Translations under genes and position numbers: made by a program
In this document: positions 9,501 to 17,673 of the stretch, one piece after another
Numbering within the stretch: position 1 is the stretch's first letter
Layout: each line of letters begins with the position of its first letter
IMG/VR virus record: IMGVR_UViG_3300037520_002383
Location: 1-64,000 of that record
Source: a virus
Direction: 5' to 3' (one strand)
Length of the DNA: 64,000 nucleotides
Notes under the pieces: generated by a model
Told to the model about the DNA's origin: nothing
The model's database searches: none
What the model saw: only the letters and a program-made list of their open reading frames with translations

Positions 9501-12153
9501 ACTTATTCCATGATCTAGCAACTTCCGAGCTACTGAAGACCTCAACGTTATTCAGGGCCGTGCTCGCACTGCTGGTGATACGATGAACGAAATCAATAGT
9601 GCCGATCTCGGTATTCCCAGCGACCACCGACGCTAAATGGCCAGTCAGATTTTGGGTAGCAGAAGTGGTTTCGCTGAAGCCCAGCAACTGCGCTTCAAGA
9701 TCCTGAGCCACCAGAGCAATGTCGCCATCCAACCCGAACGAGTTGGTTTTGACGCGGACGCGCGTCGTGCGATATACCGAAGCCGTAGCTCCCGCCAGCT
9801 GATTATTGATGATGGTAGCCAAAGACGATGCCGTATAGGTTCCGGCCACCACCTGCACATTCACGGGCTCATGTGACGAACGGATAACACGCAAGTCACC
9901 GACGGCAAAGGTAAATGAAGCGGTATCAGCCACGCCCGTGGCGATGGTGTCAAAGGCCAATGTGGCACCGGATGCCAATACCGTAGCCACGCGCCAGACC
10001 CCGCGAAGTCCGGCATTGACAGCCGTATCCCAGAGCACCAACCAGTCGCCGGAAACGACATTGGCAAATGGCGTGCCGGTTGCTGCCGTCAAGTGCCAGC
10101 GTTCGCCCCAGGCGCCGGTGGCGTTTTTCGTCAAACCGAAAGAAGTCAGGGTATCAACTGAAATCGTGACGCGACTGGCTCCTCCATCCACAACCCACCA
10201 CATATTGCCGGTAGTAGCGGTGGTGACTGTCGACAACGCCGCGCTCTGAACAAACCCACGGGTATTGAAAGTGCCGACTGTCAGGGAATCGCCCAGGCTC
10301 AAGGGAGTTGCCAGACGCAACTCGCCCGTGTTGCGATTCAGAGTGTAGTCTGCGTCGCGTCCCGTTGCCGTTTTGATAGCAAACATGCCCTTGTCGGTCA
10401 GGGTGCCGCCGGTGATGGCGATGCTGGCGCGGCTGCTACGATCGGCGTTCGAAATCAGCTGAATAGCCGATCCAACGGCGCTGGCCGTGATGCCGGGTAT
10501 CGTATAGTTCAACACCTTGACCCAGGCCTCAACGGTATTTTGACCAAAAGTGCTATAACCCGTTCCGGCGTTGACGAAGCTAGCGGCATTGAATGTATAC
10601 GTCACGGCTGGCGTACCATCAACTGACACGATCAGGGTCTCAGACGTTGAGCTAAACGGCAGCCAGCTGGACTTGATGGCGCTAATGATTGCGGCTTCGC
10701 GGCCATCTTTGCTCAGCAATACGTCGTTCTTGTACAAGCGAATGGTTTCGATTTTGGTAACGCCGAAGGCTAGAGCTGAGTTGGCATCAGAGCCAGTCGT
10801 CGCCGTCATCACCTGGATGTCTTCGTTGCTTTCTTCTTTGGCGAAGATGGCTACGCCCGTGCCGCCGTTGATGGTGCGCGCCGAGAAAGGAAGGGTGCTG
10901 TTGCGATTGATTGAGGCCGCAATCTCATAGGCGGTTGCCGCAACGACAGTGCGGAAATCTTGTGGATCAAAATAGTGATCATACTCAAAACCGCCAACAG
11001 CCACAGCTAAATGGCTATCGGTAGCCAAGACATAGGGGGCGGTGTTTTGGGTCGCTACATAAGCCTTGGCGACTGGTCGCAGACTCAGCTGGAAGAACTC
11101 TTCGCCGCCAGTGGCTGAATCCACTAGCGCTTCGATCGCCACAGAGCCATCGCTTTCTTCGAAGCCCGTGCCATCATCGATATACAGCGTCGTGGGCTGA
11201 TTTTCACGCCGCACTATCGCGGCCGACACGACGCTCTTGCTATCGATGTCACTTGAGACGCCCAGCGCCGCGTTTTGAACCGCCAGATCTGTTCCGCGAC
11301 TACGAGTGGATCGAGTAGCGATGATGCGGTCTCGGTAGTCGGCATCGGATTCAGAGTCACGACCAGAGACGAGCGCCGATGGATTGCTGACGGCAGCGCC
11401 AACAAAGGGGGTCGTATTGAGGCTGCTAATGGCCCCAGCAGCCACATTGCCTACTGTGCCCGGAGTCTGGCAGGCCACAAAGACGCCCTCGATGGAGGTC
11501 TCGCCATCCAAGATAGTAGCGGAAAAAATGGTATTGAATGATACGGGCTGTGTCGTCAGTCCACGGATCGTTGATGCCTGAGTGCCAGCTGGAATCTGAC
11601 GATTGCCACCCTGTGCCAAAATCACCGACTCGCCTTGTTGATGAAAGCGAGTGGTGGCGGTGCTGAGAGTCATCTGCCAGAAGCCGCCTCCGGTCGCAGA
11701 AAGGGCACTGTAGGCAACAGGGCCTTCGTAGTTTGCGGTGCCGCGGCCGATATAGACAGAACCTGTGGCGGGCCAGCCCGTGGCATCGGTGATGTAGATG
11801 GTTGTGGAGCCGGCTGTGGGCGCGGGTTTGGCGCTTGACAACGGAGTTGACTTCTTGGTGAAGCTGGTGTCGGTGATCGTCACCAGGCCCGTGGCCGCTC
11901 GCTGACTACGCCTCGACACTCCCTCGCCTGCGCCAATCCGATCCAAGGTCGATCCAGAACTGCGCTCCAGACTCACGGCGTTCATGGCCGCAAATACGTC
12001 TTGAGTCGATCGCAGGTCGCTTTGCGCCGCGGCCTCCAAAATAGACAAAATGGGCGAGGCCGGCTTCAGTTTTGGGACGCGCTTCCGCGCCAAGAAACCG
12101 GCGACCATGTCGCCCAGGATTGCATTGTAGGAGCGGGCTTGAGGCTGTGCCAT
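6511..12153 (-). CDS. Baseplate J-like protein, very large (1880 aa)
   Basis: Residues 1-310 resemble the baseplate J / gp47 family. An N-terminal helical region is followed by LDRIGAGEGVSRR, an IPAGTQ motif and the typical SGRDSESDADYRDRI segment near residue 270. The last ~110 residues return to the family: LRLGVLPQDAIAYVRSAV, then an alpha/beta section with VGKSVVISDIVSAA and VNGVLAVSIVSP. Between them lie more than 1200 residues of Thr/Ser/Ala-rich beta-type sequence. Ordinary J proteins have about 300-500 residues, so the middle is a large insertion. J proteins connect the wedge ring around the hub. The start is ATG with only a weak upstream purine run. The Kelch gene follows after a short gap. 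Confidence 0.85.
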   Translation of the reverse strand: MAQPQARSYNAILGDMVAGFLARKRVPKLKPASPILSILEAAAQSDLRSTQDVFAAMNAVSLERSSGSTLDRIGAGEGVSRRSQRAATGLVTITDTSFTKKSTPLSSAKPAPTAGSTTIYITDATGWPATGSVYIGRGTANYEGPVAYSALSATGGGFWQMTLSTATTRFHQQGESVILAQGGNRQIPAGTQASTIRGLTTQPVSFNTIFSATILDGETSIEGVFVACQTPGTVGNVAAGAISSLNTTPFVGAAVSNPSALVSGRDSESDADYRDRIIATRSTRSRGTDLAVQNAALGVSSDIDSKSVVSAAIVRRENQPTTLYIDDGTGFEESDGSVAIEALVDSATGGEEFFQLSLRPVAKAYVATQNTAPYVLATDSHLAVAVGGFEYDHYFDPQDFRTVVAATAYEIAASINRNSTLPFSARTINGGTGVAIFAKEESNEDIQVMTATTGSDANSALAFGVTKIETIRLYKNDVLLSKDGREAAIISAIKSSWLPFSSTSETLIVSVDGTPAVTYTFNAASFVNAGTGYSTFGQNTVEAWVKVLNYTIPGITASAVGSAIQLISNADRSSRASIAITGGTLTDKGMFAIKTATGRDADYTLNRNTGELRLATPLSLGDSLTVGTFNTRGFVQSAALSTVTTATTGNMWWVVDGGASRVTISVDTLTSFGLTKNATGAWGERWHLTAATGTPFANVVSGDWLVLWDTAVNAGLRGVWRVATVLASGATLAFDTIATGVADTASFTFAVGDLRVIRSSHEPVNVQVVAGTYTASSLATIINNQLAGATASVYRTTRVRVKTNSFGLDGDIALVAQDLEAQLLGFSETTSATQNLTGHLASVVAGNTEIGTIDFVHRITSSASTALNNVEVFSSSEVARSWNKFVVGEKTPNFVGTTPRWGNNSDFHSMITGITTVTNTDLTLRSSAPRFWAQSDALYLASAYAIGPNDTMTTVIDGDIDSKRFVVPMYRRLKPTTATYGASNDMVDADNSNLSLTGAFGLGYSFNDFAVYMKSRLLTHSADANKRILWRWKRFGADGDWARLRYAYPLAASQPLQVTVDNRPTQAALRAYNLVSVRLPSGAARVDDTYLPRDSTRIGYGYNTVGGLDVLTICCGFPVTSASRTTTDVTLTLGLTMGLYNVSNHGLVAGDVIYLASTSGSFSSGLKVITTVGATTITYAEAGTAAGPIANIGSVSTDTVERRLNTGSVIVGDIIRLADSTFIPLAWRNRSFRINNLGDRYIQGYADYDDNLGTPGTTLTYQSLGSASNLSIFPIDGTANTATAIAASVNALGATCPVTATVTGTGSGTIALSSRDESPGTVNELVEYAALIDGVNWVSTTTSPGTLAGNYTLAFKAPITAALASNSDWINEEIRIAPVTAIDVVRWLNTLGISGLAQVAEVGLAANGRAPQIASVTPGSGGSVQIQGGTANAASASIVGSLTALNASSGPVVVSIPADQSLGFSAGMMAEVANAAAPSRALAIDNTLTANDAAGNLTFGGTSIISAGLLATTSLTTIQVRKQGRFVMMAGFTTPPSATEKMINITQGGSSPVSTANTGTFRIIASAVSNTAGAYAVWFENPNAIEEDGKTVSIRYVTSGPMAGDYFAIDGEEWGVANKGLWRIQSVSYTTQSIQLDTSERAWVAQTTPTVALGLNASKYRFIAASKVRHIGRIESISPHATNPLLVDVKMDMVHDTDTTGAITYSRSIPGDYEISDVYGAVLASLDKLDFDTSIVPGIDAYRYNTGLLAEVNRVVMGDLREPEAYPGVVAAGTNIAISGPLVKRIQVSLAIRLRLGVLPQDAIAYVRSAVAGAINTFGVGKSVVISDIVSAAASVNGVLAVSIVSPSYNGDNDLIAVQPYEKAFVLDAEQDITVAIIGE

Positions 12154-12242
12154 GATCTATACTCTTGGAGGAAATGGGGCGGGTCGCAACCAGCCCGAGC
12201 CAAAGATTCGATCTGTGTCTCACGCCAATCGATAGCCTAAGG

Positions 12243-14834
12243 CTACCTAACGACATCAAACGACACGGGAATAAGCTGTTCTACGCCATTGACGCCAACG
12301 TGAATGATCTGACGAGCAACGGGGCCAACCTTTTGTACGGCAGCAAACTCAACTCGCGCAAAATCGCTGTCTTGTGACAACAACCCGCGAGTTGCTTCAA
12401 GCAGCTGTTCGGCGTCCAAATCAGCGGTGCTGATGCCCACCGGCACCTCGATGCCCACCGAGGGATGCTGAAGCAGGCTGCCACGAGGCGTTGACACCAG
12501 AATCCTCAGCCGCTGCAGGATGTTGTTGAGGCCCACGGCCCAGGGCGTGTCGCCATCTGCCGTTACGATGATATCGTTCGCAGAGGTAAGGGCCAAATCA
12601 ATGCCACCGGCATCCAAAAGCGTCTGAAAGCTAGGCACCCCCGGCACATCTCGATTGACGAGACTGGGGTCGACGGCTTGCGGGCTAGGAATAAAGATCT
12701 GTTGAGTGCTATTGACTGTATCCGGAAGATAAGTATGAAGATACGCGCCGGCCGTTGTGGTGTACAATGACATATCATTATTGCCGTCTACGTTGATATA
12801 ATAAAAGCCATCGCTGATCTTTTCGATAGATGTGATGCGGCGAGTGGTTTGCGTGATTGTACGACTTCCAATCTGAATCATCTGACCGACATAAAGATTG
12901 CTGGCGTCGCTGATAGCCAGAGTATTTCCGTTGCCATTGACGAGAAGGGACAACTCAAACCCCGTTTCATCGACATACGGCGCCCGCAAGCCATTCAACA
13001 CCGCAATCTCGTGCCAGCGGTTGGCATCGCCCAGGTATTGACGCGCTAGGGATTCGAGCGTCCCACCATAAGGAAAGGGGACGGCAAACTTCGACACCGG
13101 TTGCTGGAAGGCGACGCCGTTTCCGCGCGCCAGACCAGCTACATATGACAAAGCAATATTGGTATTGCTCTGATCCTCTTGACGCAGGATCAGCTTATCG
13201 AAAGCCATAACGGTGTTATTCAAGGCCCACAATATCTCAAAGTCGGCGTCAGTGGCCTCGCGAGTCTGCGGCTTTGGTACTCGGTCGGTCGTGGCGTCAA
13301 ATGTTGCCGAGCCCTGCCCAACTGCATCTGCAAAGTCCTGCATGATTTCACGCACAGCCATCTGTCGTTCCAACAAGTCACTGCGCCGCAGTCCGCGAAC
13401 GCGATTGACTTCATCTCGAATCTGACTGGCGATGTTGGGTGCGAAGTTGACGCGCCGTACGTCAACGGCGCTAAAGGCGGCGTGGGCCGACAAAGGGTTA
13501 TCGAAGAGCTTTTGAATAGCGAGTGGGCTTCGGGAATCGCCGGGCACGGATTCAAGGGTCTTGGAGCCGCCCTTGGTCATCGCCTGTTCAGCAGTCGATT
13601 GTCCTTCTTGAATCTGTTTGCCTTGTGACGACGAATCCTTGAACGTCAAGGCGTCTTGGGATCTTTTTAGGGCAGCAGTCGTCTGTTGGCGAGCCTCTAT
13701 GAGATTGGGGCCCAAGCCATCCCAGCTCTTTGTGATTGAGCCGGCCCCGGCTTTGATGACGTTGGCCGGAAGGTCGGCGACTGACACCGACAGGCCCGCC
13801 AAGTCTTTCACCAACAAAACGGTTTCGCGGAATATGGAAAAGAGTGCATTGTTGGCGGCATCGCCGCGTATGCCCGCCAGTAGATCCTTGCTTCTGATCA
13901 CGGTGTCTCTGGCTGCAGCCAATACTTCTAGGGTTTTGGTCAAGTTTCCAAGTCCGCCGGTGTCGATCTCCAGGGGATGAATGGGTCCGGGACCACTCAA
14001 CTCAATGCGTCGCCAGGCCTTGGCGGAAATACGATAGTTGTAACGCAGGGGCGACGCCGCCGAACGCTGAACCTCAAAAGACTGCGGCGTAATGAGATAT
14101 ACCGATTGATCTTTCCACATCGCCAAAGCCAAACGCATATTACGGCCAGTAGCCGTCATCTTGACGCGAGCGTATCGCTCAAAGAACTGCTGCAGCAGTC
14201 GCATCTGGTAATATCCGCTGCCGCGACTAATCGATCCAATCTCGTCCCTACCAAACTCCGTCGGCGTCATGAGATTGGCGCGGGGTACGAGTCGCGTGGC
14301 CGTCTCCGCCACAGCCAGAGTCGACAATACAGTGCCGCCGGCTAGCGCCAAAAGCTCTGGATTCAAGGCATCTGGACGCCCCTTAGTTGCTGAAGAGCGT
14401 AGAGGTACGACTCCCGTGGTGCCGGCGATGTTGATGAGGCGAAACGGCGCTCCGCCATGTTCCTCGACGATACCCTCTAGTGTCGCGCGGGTGTCGATGG
14501 CAAAGGGCGTGCTGATGGTCAGAGACTCAGGCGGAATCGGCAACGTAAAAGACCATTGACCATCAGGTAGCTGCACGGGTTCGTATCTTCCGTTCGCGTA
14601 TTGGACGACAATGAACTGATAAGGATATAGTTTGTTCCAGCGAACGGGGTCGATTGTATTATACGCTGGCTCCCATGCCGCATCGATCGCCGCCTCCATG
14701 CTCCATGGGCCACTGCGAACGGGAACGGCATTGGTGCGCGACGCTAGCTGGGCCATGGAGCTAATGGTGCCGGCACCCTGGAGGGCTCCGGCGGCGTTAG
14801 CGACTGCACCTTGAGTTCCCGCGACTGCACTCAT
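12243..14834 (-). CDS. Baseplate protein with LysM-like and C-terminal gp25-like domains
   Basis: I start it at the ATG 14834 (MSAVAGTQGAV), giving 863 residues. A TTG at 14879 would add 15. A LysM-like segment occurs near residue 585 (GTLESLARQYLGDANRWHEI, then AVLNGLRAPY), as in the T4 gp53-type proteins that clamp neighbouring wedges. The last ~100 residues (GLNNILQRLRILVSTPRGSL, HPSVGIEVPVG, then FARVEFAAVQ) match the gp25/W-like wedge fold. The two functions are usually separate genes, so this looks like a fusion. It is the first gene of the left minus-strand block. A TATACA hexamer lies 10 bases before the ATG. Confidence 0.8.
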   Translation of the reverse strand: MSAVAGTQGAVANAAGALQGAGTISSMAQLASRTNAVPVRSGPWSMEAAIDAAWEPAYNTIDPVRWNKLYPYQFIVVQYANGRYEPVQLPDGQWSFTLPIPPESLTISTPFAIDTRATLEGIVEEHGGAPFRLINIAGTTGVVPLRSSATKGRPDALNPELLALAGGTVLSTLAVAETATRLVPRANLMTPTEFGRDEIGSISRGSGYYQMRLLQQFFERYARVKMTATGRNMRLALAMWKDQSVYLITPQSFEVQRSAASPLRYNYRISAKAWRRIELSGPGPIHPLEIDTGGLGNLTKTLEVLAAARDTVIRSKDLLAGIRGDAANNALFSIFRETVLLVKDLAGLSVSVADLPANVIKAGAGSITKSWDGLGPNLIEARQQTTAALKRSQDALTFKDSSSQGKQIQEGQSTAEQAMTKGGSKTLESVPGDSRSPLAIQKLFDNPLSAHAAFSAVDVRRVNFAPNIASQIRDEVNRVRGLRRSDLLERQMAVREIMQDFADAVGQGSATFDATTDRVPKPQTREATDADFEILWALNNTVMAFDKLILRQEDQSNTNIALSYVAGLARGNGVAFQQPVSKFAVPFPYGGTLESLARQYLGDANRWHEIAVLNGLRAPYVDETGFELSLLVNGNGNTLAISDASNLYVGQMIQIGSRTITQTTRRITSIEKISDGFYYINVDGNNDMSLYTTTAGAYLHTYLPDTVNSTQQIFIPSPQAVDPSLVNRDVPGVPSFQTLLDAGGIDLALTSANDIIVTADGDTPWAVGLNNILQRLRILVSTPRGSLLQHPSVGIEVPVGISTADLDAEQLLEATRGLLSQDSDFARVEFAAVQKVGPVARQIIHVGVNGVEQLIPVSFDVVR

Positions 14835-14947
14835 GAGCACAACCTGTATAGGAGGGGGAAGTAGGTGGCGCTCGTTCAAGCGGCGCCACCGGTCACAGCT
14901 CCCAAGATTGCGCTGACGACATGATAATCAAACGAGAGGCAGAGGAA

Positions 14948-15484
14948 ATGAGCAACATCCAACGACTGCTCTTGATCAACGCACTGTTTGTTTTGACGAT
15001 CTTGCCTCCGAGGTGTGCGTCATGGGGATTAGAAATCCACGACTGTAGTCTGGGCTTGGAGGCCATCGACGACGTCATAGACGCCGCCGCCGAAAAATGG
15101 CCGGAAGTTCACGACATCAGCCAGCGACTGGACATCATCTGCCTGCCGCCAGGCATTCGAGGCATCGCCAACTATAACAACTGCCAACAGGATGTCCTCG
15201 CATGCAGCCGACGCCCAGGATCAGATACCATGCGAGCCATTATCTTAGTTGCAAACGATGTGCCAGTTGATATCGTCTTGGGGCATGAGTTGTTGCATCT
15301 AGTAGCGATGCAACGCGGTGTAGTGGGCGGTTGCTATCGTCACAAGCCGGAGTGCTGGGATTGGAACGCCGTGGAAGAACTCCAGCAACTGGCCATGGAT
15401 GTCGGTGATTGTGTGCGTGGAGAGTGTGTATGTGTTGCCGAGGATGGTTCAAAGGATTTTGCCACAGAATGTGCCTCGCCGTGA
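14948..15484 (+). CDS. Predicted secreted zinc metalloprotease-like protein
   Basis: Start ATG 14948 has GAGAGG with an 8-base spacer; the ATG at 14921 has no ribosome site. The product is 178 residues. An N-terminal hydrophobic stretch (LLLINALFVLTILPP) looks like a signal peptide or anchor. GHELLHLVAMQRG near residue 113 contains the HExxH zinc motif. Nine or more cysteines follow the signal, many near the C-terminus (CYRHKPECWDW, CVRGECVCV), suggesting disulphides outside the cytoplasm. An envelope-acting peptidase, for lysis or entry, is inferred. The third zinc ligand is not assigned. It is the first gene of a plus-strand island inserted between virion genes. Confidence 0.6.
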   Translation: MSNIQRLLLINALFVLTILPPRCASWGLEIHDCSLGLEAIDDVIDAAAEKWPEVHDISQRLDIICLPPGIRGIANYNNCQQDVLACSRRPGSDTMRAIILVANDVPVDIVLGHELLHLVAMQRGVVGGCYRHKPECWDWNAVEELQQLAMDVGDCVRGECVCVAEDGSKDFATECASP

Positions 15485-15571
15485 TCACGCCGCCGATGCT
15501 TCTGGCTCTGGCGATAATCGTCATGGTTCATGGCGCCGGGAGACGTTTGAGGTAGACCTTAGGAGGATGCT

Positions 15572-15772
15572 ATGTCCGATATCCGCTTCGTCGTCGCGTC
15601 CATAACCATCGCCTTCTTCCTCGTGTCTCTGGTTTTGAGTCTACCCGGAACCCACCACCGCTTCCACTTCATTCGCGAGGCCTGCGATGCCGTCGTAGGC
15701 CTCGGCATCTTTCTCGTCTGCAGTCTATGGCTGCTGTCGTTTTTGATTGACGGAGCCCAGTCCATGATCTAG
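15572..15772 (+). CDS. Small two-helix membrane protein
   Basis: This is a 66-residue protein with an excellent AGGAGG site and a short spacer before the ATG. Two hydrophobic helices are visible: VVASITIAFFLVSLVLSL near residues 7-24 and VVGLGIFLVCSLWLLSFLI near 41-59. The loop between them is charged and His-rich. Size and topology are holin-like, and the gene follows a predicted secreted protease, so a lysis-related role is possible. No family signature supports it, and many phage islands carry membrane peptides of unknown role. Confidence 0.65.
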   Translation: MSDIRFVVASITIAFFLVSLVLSLPGTHHRFHFIREACDAVVGLGIFLVCSLWLLSFLIDGAQSMI

Positions 15773-15798
15773 TCTGCCCAAAGACGGAGGCAGACATC

Positions 15799-16206
15799 AT
15801 GCAATCGCGGTTTTTTGAGGTTGGGGATCTGGTAACCCCCAAAACCACCATCGACGAGATTTTAGTCGCCGGCAAAGTCTTTACGGTCGAGAATCGCCTG
15901 TGCGATGGCTTCGTCATCACGCTCAAGGAAGTGGGCGGAACCTGGAGTCATTCTCGATTCGAGGCACTGAAGCTCAGTGATGGCCAAGAGACTCGGCGCG
16001 TGCGAATCGACGACCTGCTCTCGGCCAACAATCGCTATCTAGAAGAAGCTCGTGCGGCGCGTCGGGAAACCGAAAGCCTGCGATTGACGCTTGCGGCCGT
16101 CGAGGCGCAACGCGATCACTTGGCCGCCGTAGTTGCCCTCGCGGCATCGGGCAATCTCAAAGAGATCGTAAATCATCTCATCTCAACGAATAAGGATAAC
16201 AAATGA
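15799..16206 (+). CDS. Hypothetical protein with C-terminal coiled coil
   Basis: This 135-residue protein has a GGAGG site upstream (acggaggcagacatc). The first ~70 residues look like a small beta barrel (FFEVGDLVTPKTT, VITLKEVGGTW), comparable to SH3-like modules. The rest, from NNRYLEEARAARRETESLRL, is a heptad-patterned coiled coil. The stop overlaps the next gene's ATG (ATGA), so the two are co-translated. I do not recognise the family. Confidence 0.7.
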   Translation: MQSRFFEVGDLVTPKTTIDEILVAGKVFTVENRLCDGFVITLKEVGGTWSHSRFEALKLSDGQETRRVRIDDLLSANNRYLEEARAARRETESLRLTLAAVEAQRDHLAAVVALAASGNLKEIVNHLISTNKDNK

Positions 16207-16619
16207 AGTTAGATAAGTCAGCCATTCTCCAGGCGATTGATGTTTTGGAGGCGGAGATCGTTCTCGCTAAGCTAGGATGTCGGCGTCGCGGACTGCAGTC
16301 GTTGATGACGCCTTCCGAAGGCGTACACTGGATTCTCAAACAGCCCCATCATCAACGCAGCATAATGGACTTGAAGCAAGCCATTCACCCACTGTACGCG
16401 GCTTTGGCTCATGCCCGTGGTCGCATCCATGCAGCCGATAACAATCCACAGCTGCAGCCCAAGATCGACCAAGCAACACGTCGCCATCTACCCCTGCACC
16501 AACAAACACCCGAGTTTTGCCGTGCTTGGATGGCACAGGAATGTTATGTGCAGAAGATGGCTGCTAGCTTCATGCCAACACAAACGGTACGGGAATCGGA
16601 ATCGGTCCAGGTTGCGTAA
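16203..16619 (+). CDS. Hypothetical helical protein
   Basis: This 138-residue protein is coupled to the preceding gene by a 4-base overlap. It is mostly helical, with many His and Gln residues, and has no motif I recognise. Its last 50 bases overlap the 3' end of the convergent virion gene at 16570-17661. The two transcription units therefore meet tail-to-tail without a terminator. Confidence 0.6.
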   Translation: MKLDKSAILQAIDVLEAEIVLAKLGCRRRGLQSLMTPSEGVHWILKQPHHQRSIMDLKQAIHPLYAALAHARGRIHAADNNPQLQPKIDQATRRHLPLHQQTPEFCRAWMAQECYVQKMAASFMPTQTVRESESVQVA

Positions 16620-17661
16620 TGATCAGGGCGCCAACCGAAACTGCGGCAATGGCGCTCGCCATCAGCGTCACATCCGCCTGAGACCGCAAAGAACTCCATC
16701 CAGCTCCCGGACCAACTGTTGGCACTAGGACGGTTGGTGCCATCGTGGCCATGATGATGGGGCCGGCGGCAAAGACGCCGGGCGGCGGCGCGGCGGTAGT
16801 GGCGGTAAGCGTCGGCCAGATGGTAGCCGCCGAGGCCGTCACTACACCCCAAAAAGCCAAAAGTCCCGCCGTCAGAGCCACAGCGCCCATGCCGGGCACA
16901 GCCGACATGCCGTCCATCGTCGTCTTCATTGCCTGCATTGCGGCGTCGTAGGATCCAGGCAGTGGAGCAGGCAAGCCCGCACCGAAGTAGGCGCCATATG
17001 CCGTACTCCAGGCTCCGCCGACTGTGAAGTCCGCGGCAGAGGGCGTGGGGCGAGGTGGCGTGACCAGATATCCACAACCAGCGGGGATTAGACTACTAAA
17101 GCGACGAAACTTGATGGTGATTTCATGTCCGACGGCAACTGCCGGAGTCATGGCGCCGATGCCAATAGATCCCATGGCTAGGTTGTGTCCCGGCACCGAG
17201 ACGTCTACCGCGCCGTCGCTCGCTGGCGATATGCGCTGAACAGACGTCACGAGGCTGACATTAGACGCATCTACCGAAAAAAGCCGTTGGTCTGCAGCCG
17301 TGGCTACGACCGTGACCGTCTGTTCGCCACTGCCGTCTTCTGCTGGCTGAGACAAGACGATTTGTGTCGGCGTACTTGAGGCAACAACAACACCCGTAGC
17401 CAACATCGTGGGGGGTGTGGCGCTAGATCCGGGAATGGTGGCATCGGCAGAGATACTGACCGTGCCGCCGGCCAAAGAACCACTGAAGCCCGAACCCACC
17501 AGGGTCGTGTTGCCGCTGCTGCCGGCAAGAGACAGTCCGGTTATAGACGCCGGCGGCCGATAACCCTCATCGGGCCAGCCCAGAGACGGGTCTTCCTGGC
17601 CAGTGGGGCCCACGGGCACCATGAACTTTGTCATTTCATCAATCAAAGCCGCAACCGTCAT
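16570..17661 (-). CDS. Virion-associated protein of unknown function
   Basis: This 363-residue protein has an AAAGGGG site before the ATG. The N-terminal half is Gly/Ser/Thr/Val-rich beta sequence (ITGLSLAGSSGNTTLVGSGF), like Ig-type or pilus-type domains. The C-terminal half has Ala/Pro-rich hydrophobic stretches (VALTAGLLAFWGVVTASAA and SAIAAVSVGALIITQP) that could be buried hairpins or membrane-interacting. It follows the spike gene by 12 bases on the same strand, so it is probably made with the baseplate. I do not recognise a family. Confidence 0.65.
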   Translation of the reverse strand: MTVAALIDEMTKFMVPVGPTGQEDPSLGWPDEGYRPPASITGLSLAGSSGNTTLVGSGFSGSLAGGTVSISADATIPGSSATPPTMLATGVVVASSTPTQIVLSQPAEDGSGEQTVTVVATAADQRLFSVDASNVSLVTSVQRISPASDGAVDVSVPGHNLAMGSIGIGAMTPAVAVGHEITIKFRRFSSLIPAGCGYLVTPPRPTPSAADFTVGGAWSTAYGAYFGAGLPAPLPGSYDAAMQAMKTTMDGMSAVPGMGAVALTAGLLAFWGVVTASAATIWPTLTATTAAPPPGVFAAGPIIMATMAPTVLVPTVGPGAGWSSLRSQADVTLMASAIAAVSVGALIITQPGPIPIPVPFVLA

Positions 17662-17673
17662 CTCAATCCCCTT

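Noticed and set aside
15481-15555. 24-codon hydrophobic frame overlapping the stop of the HExxH gene (GTGA)
   Set aside because: No ribosome-binding site or promoter, and very short. It could be a coupled membrane peptide but evidence is too thin.
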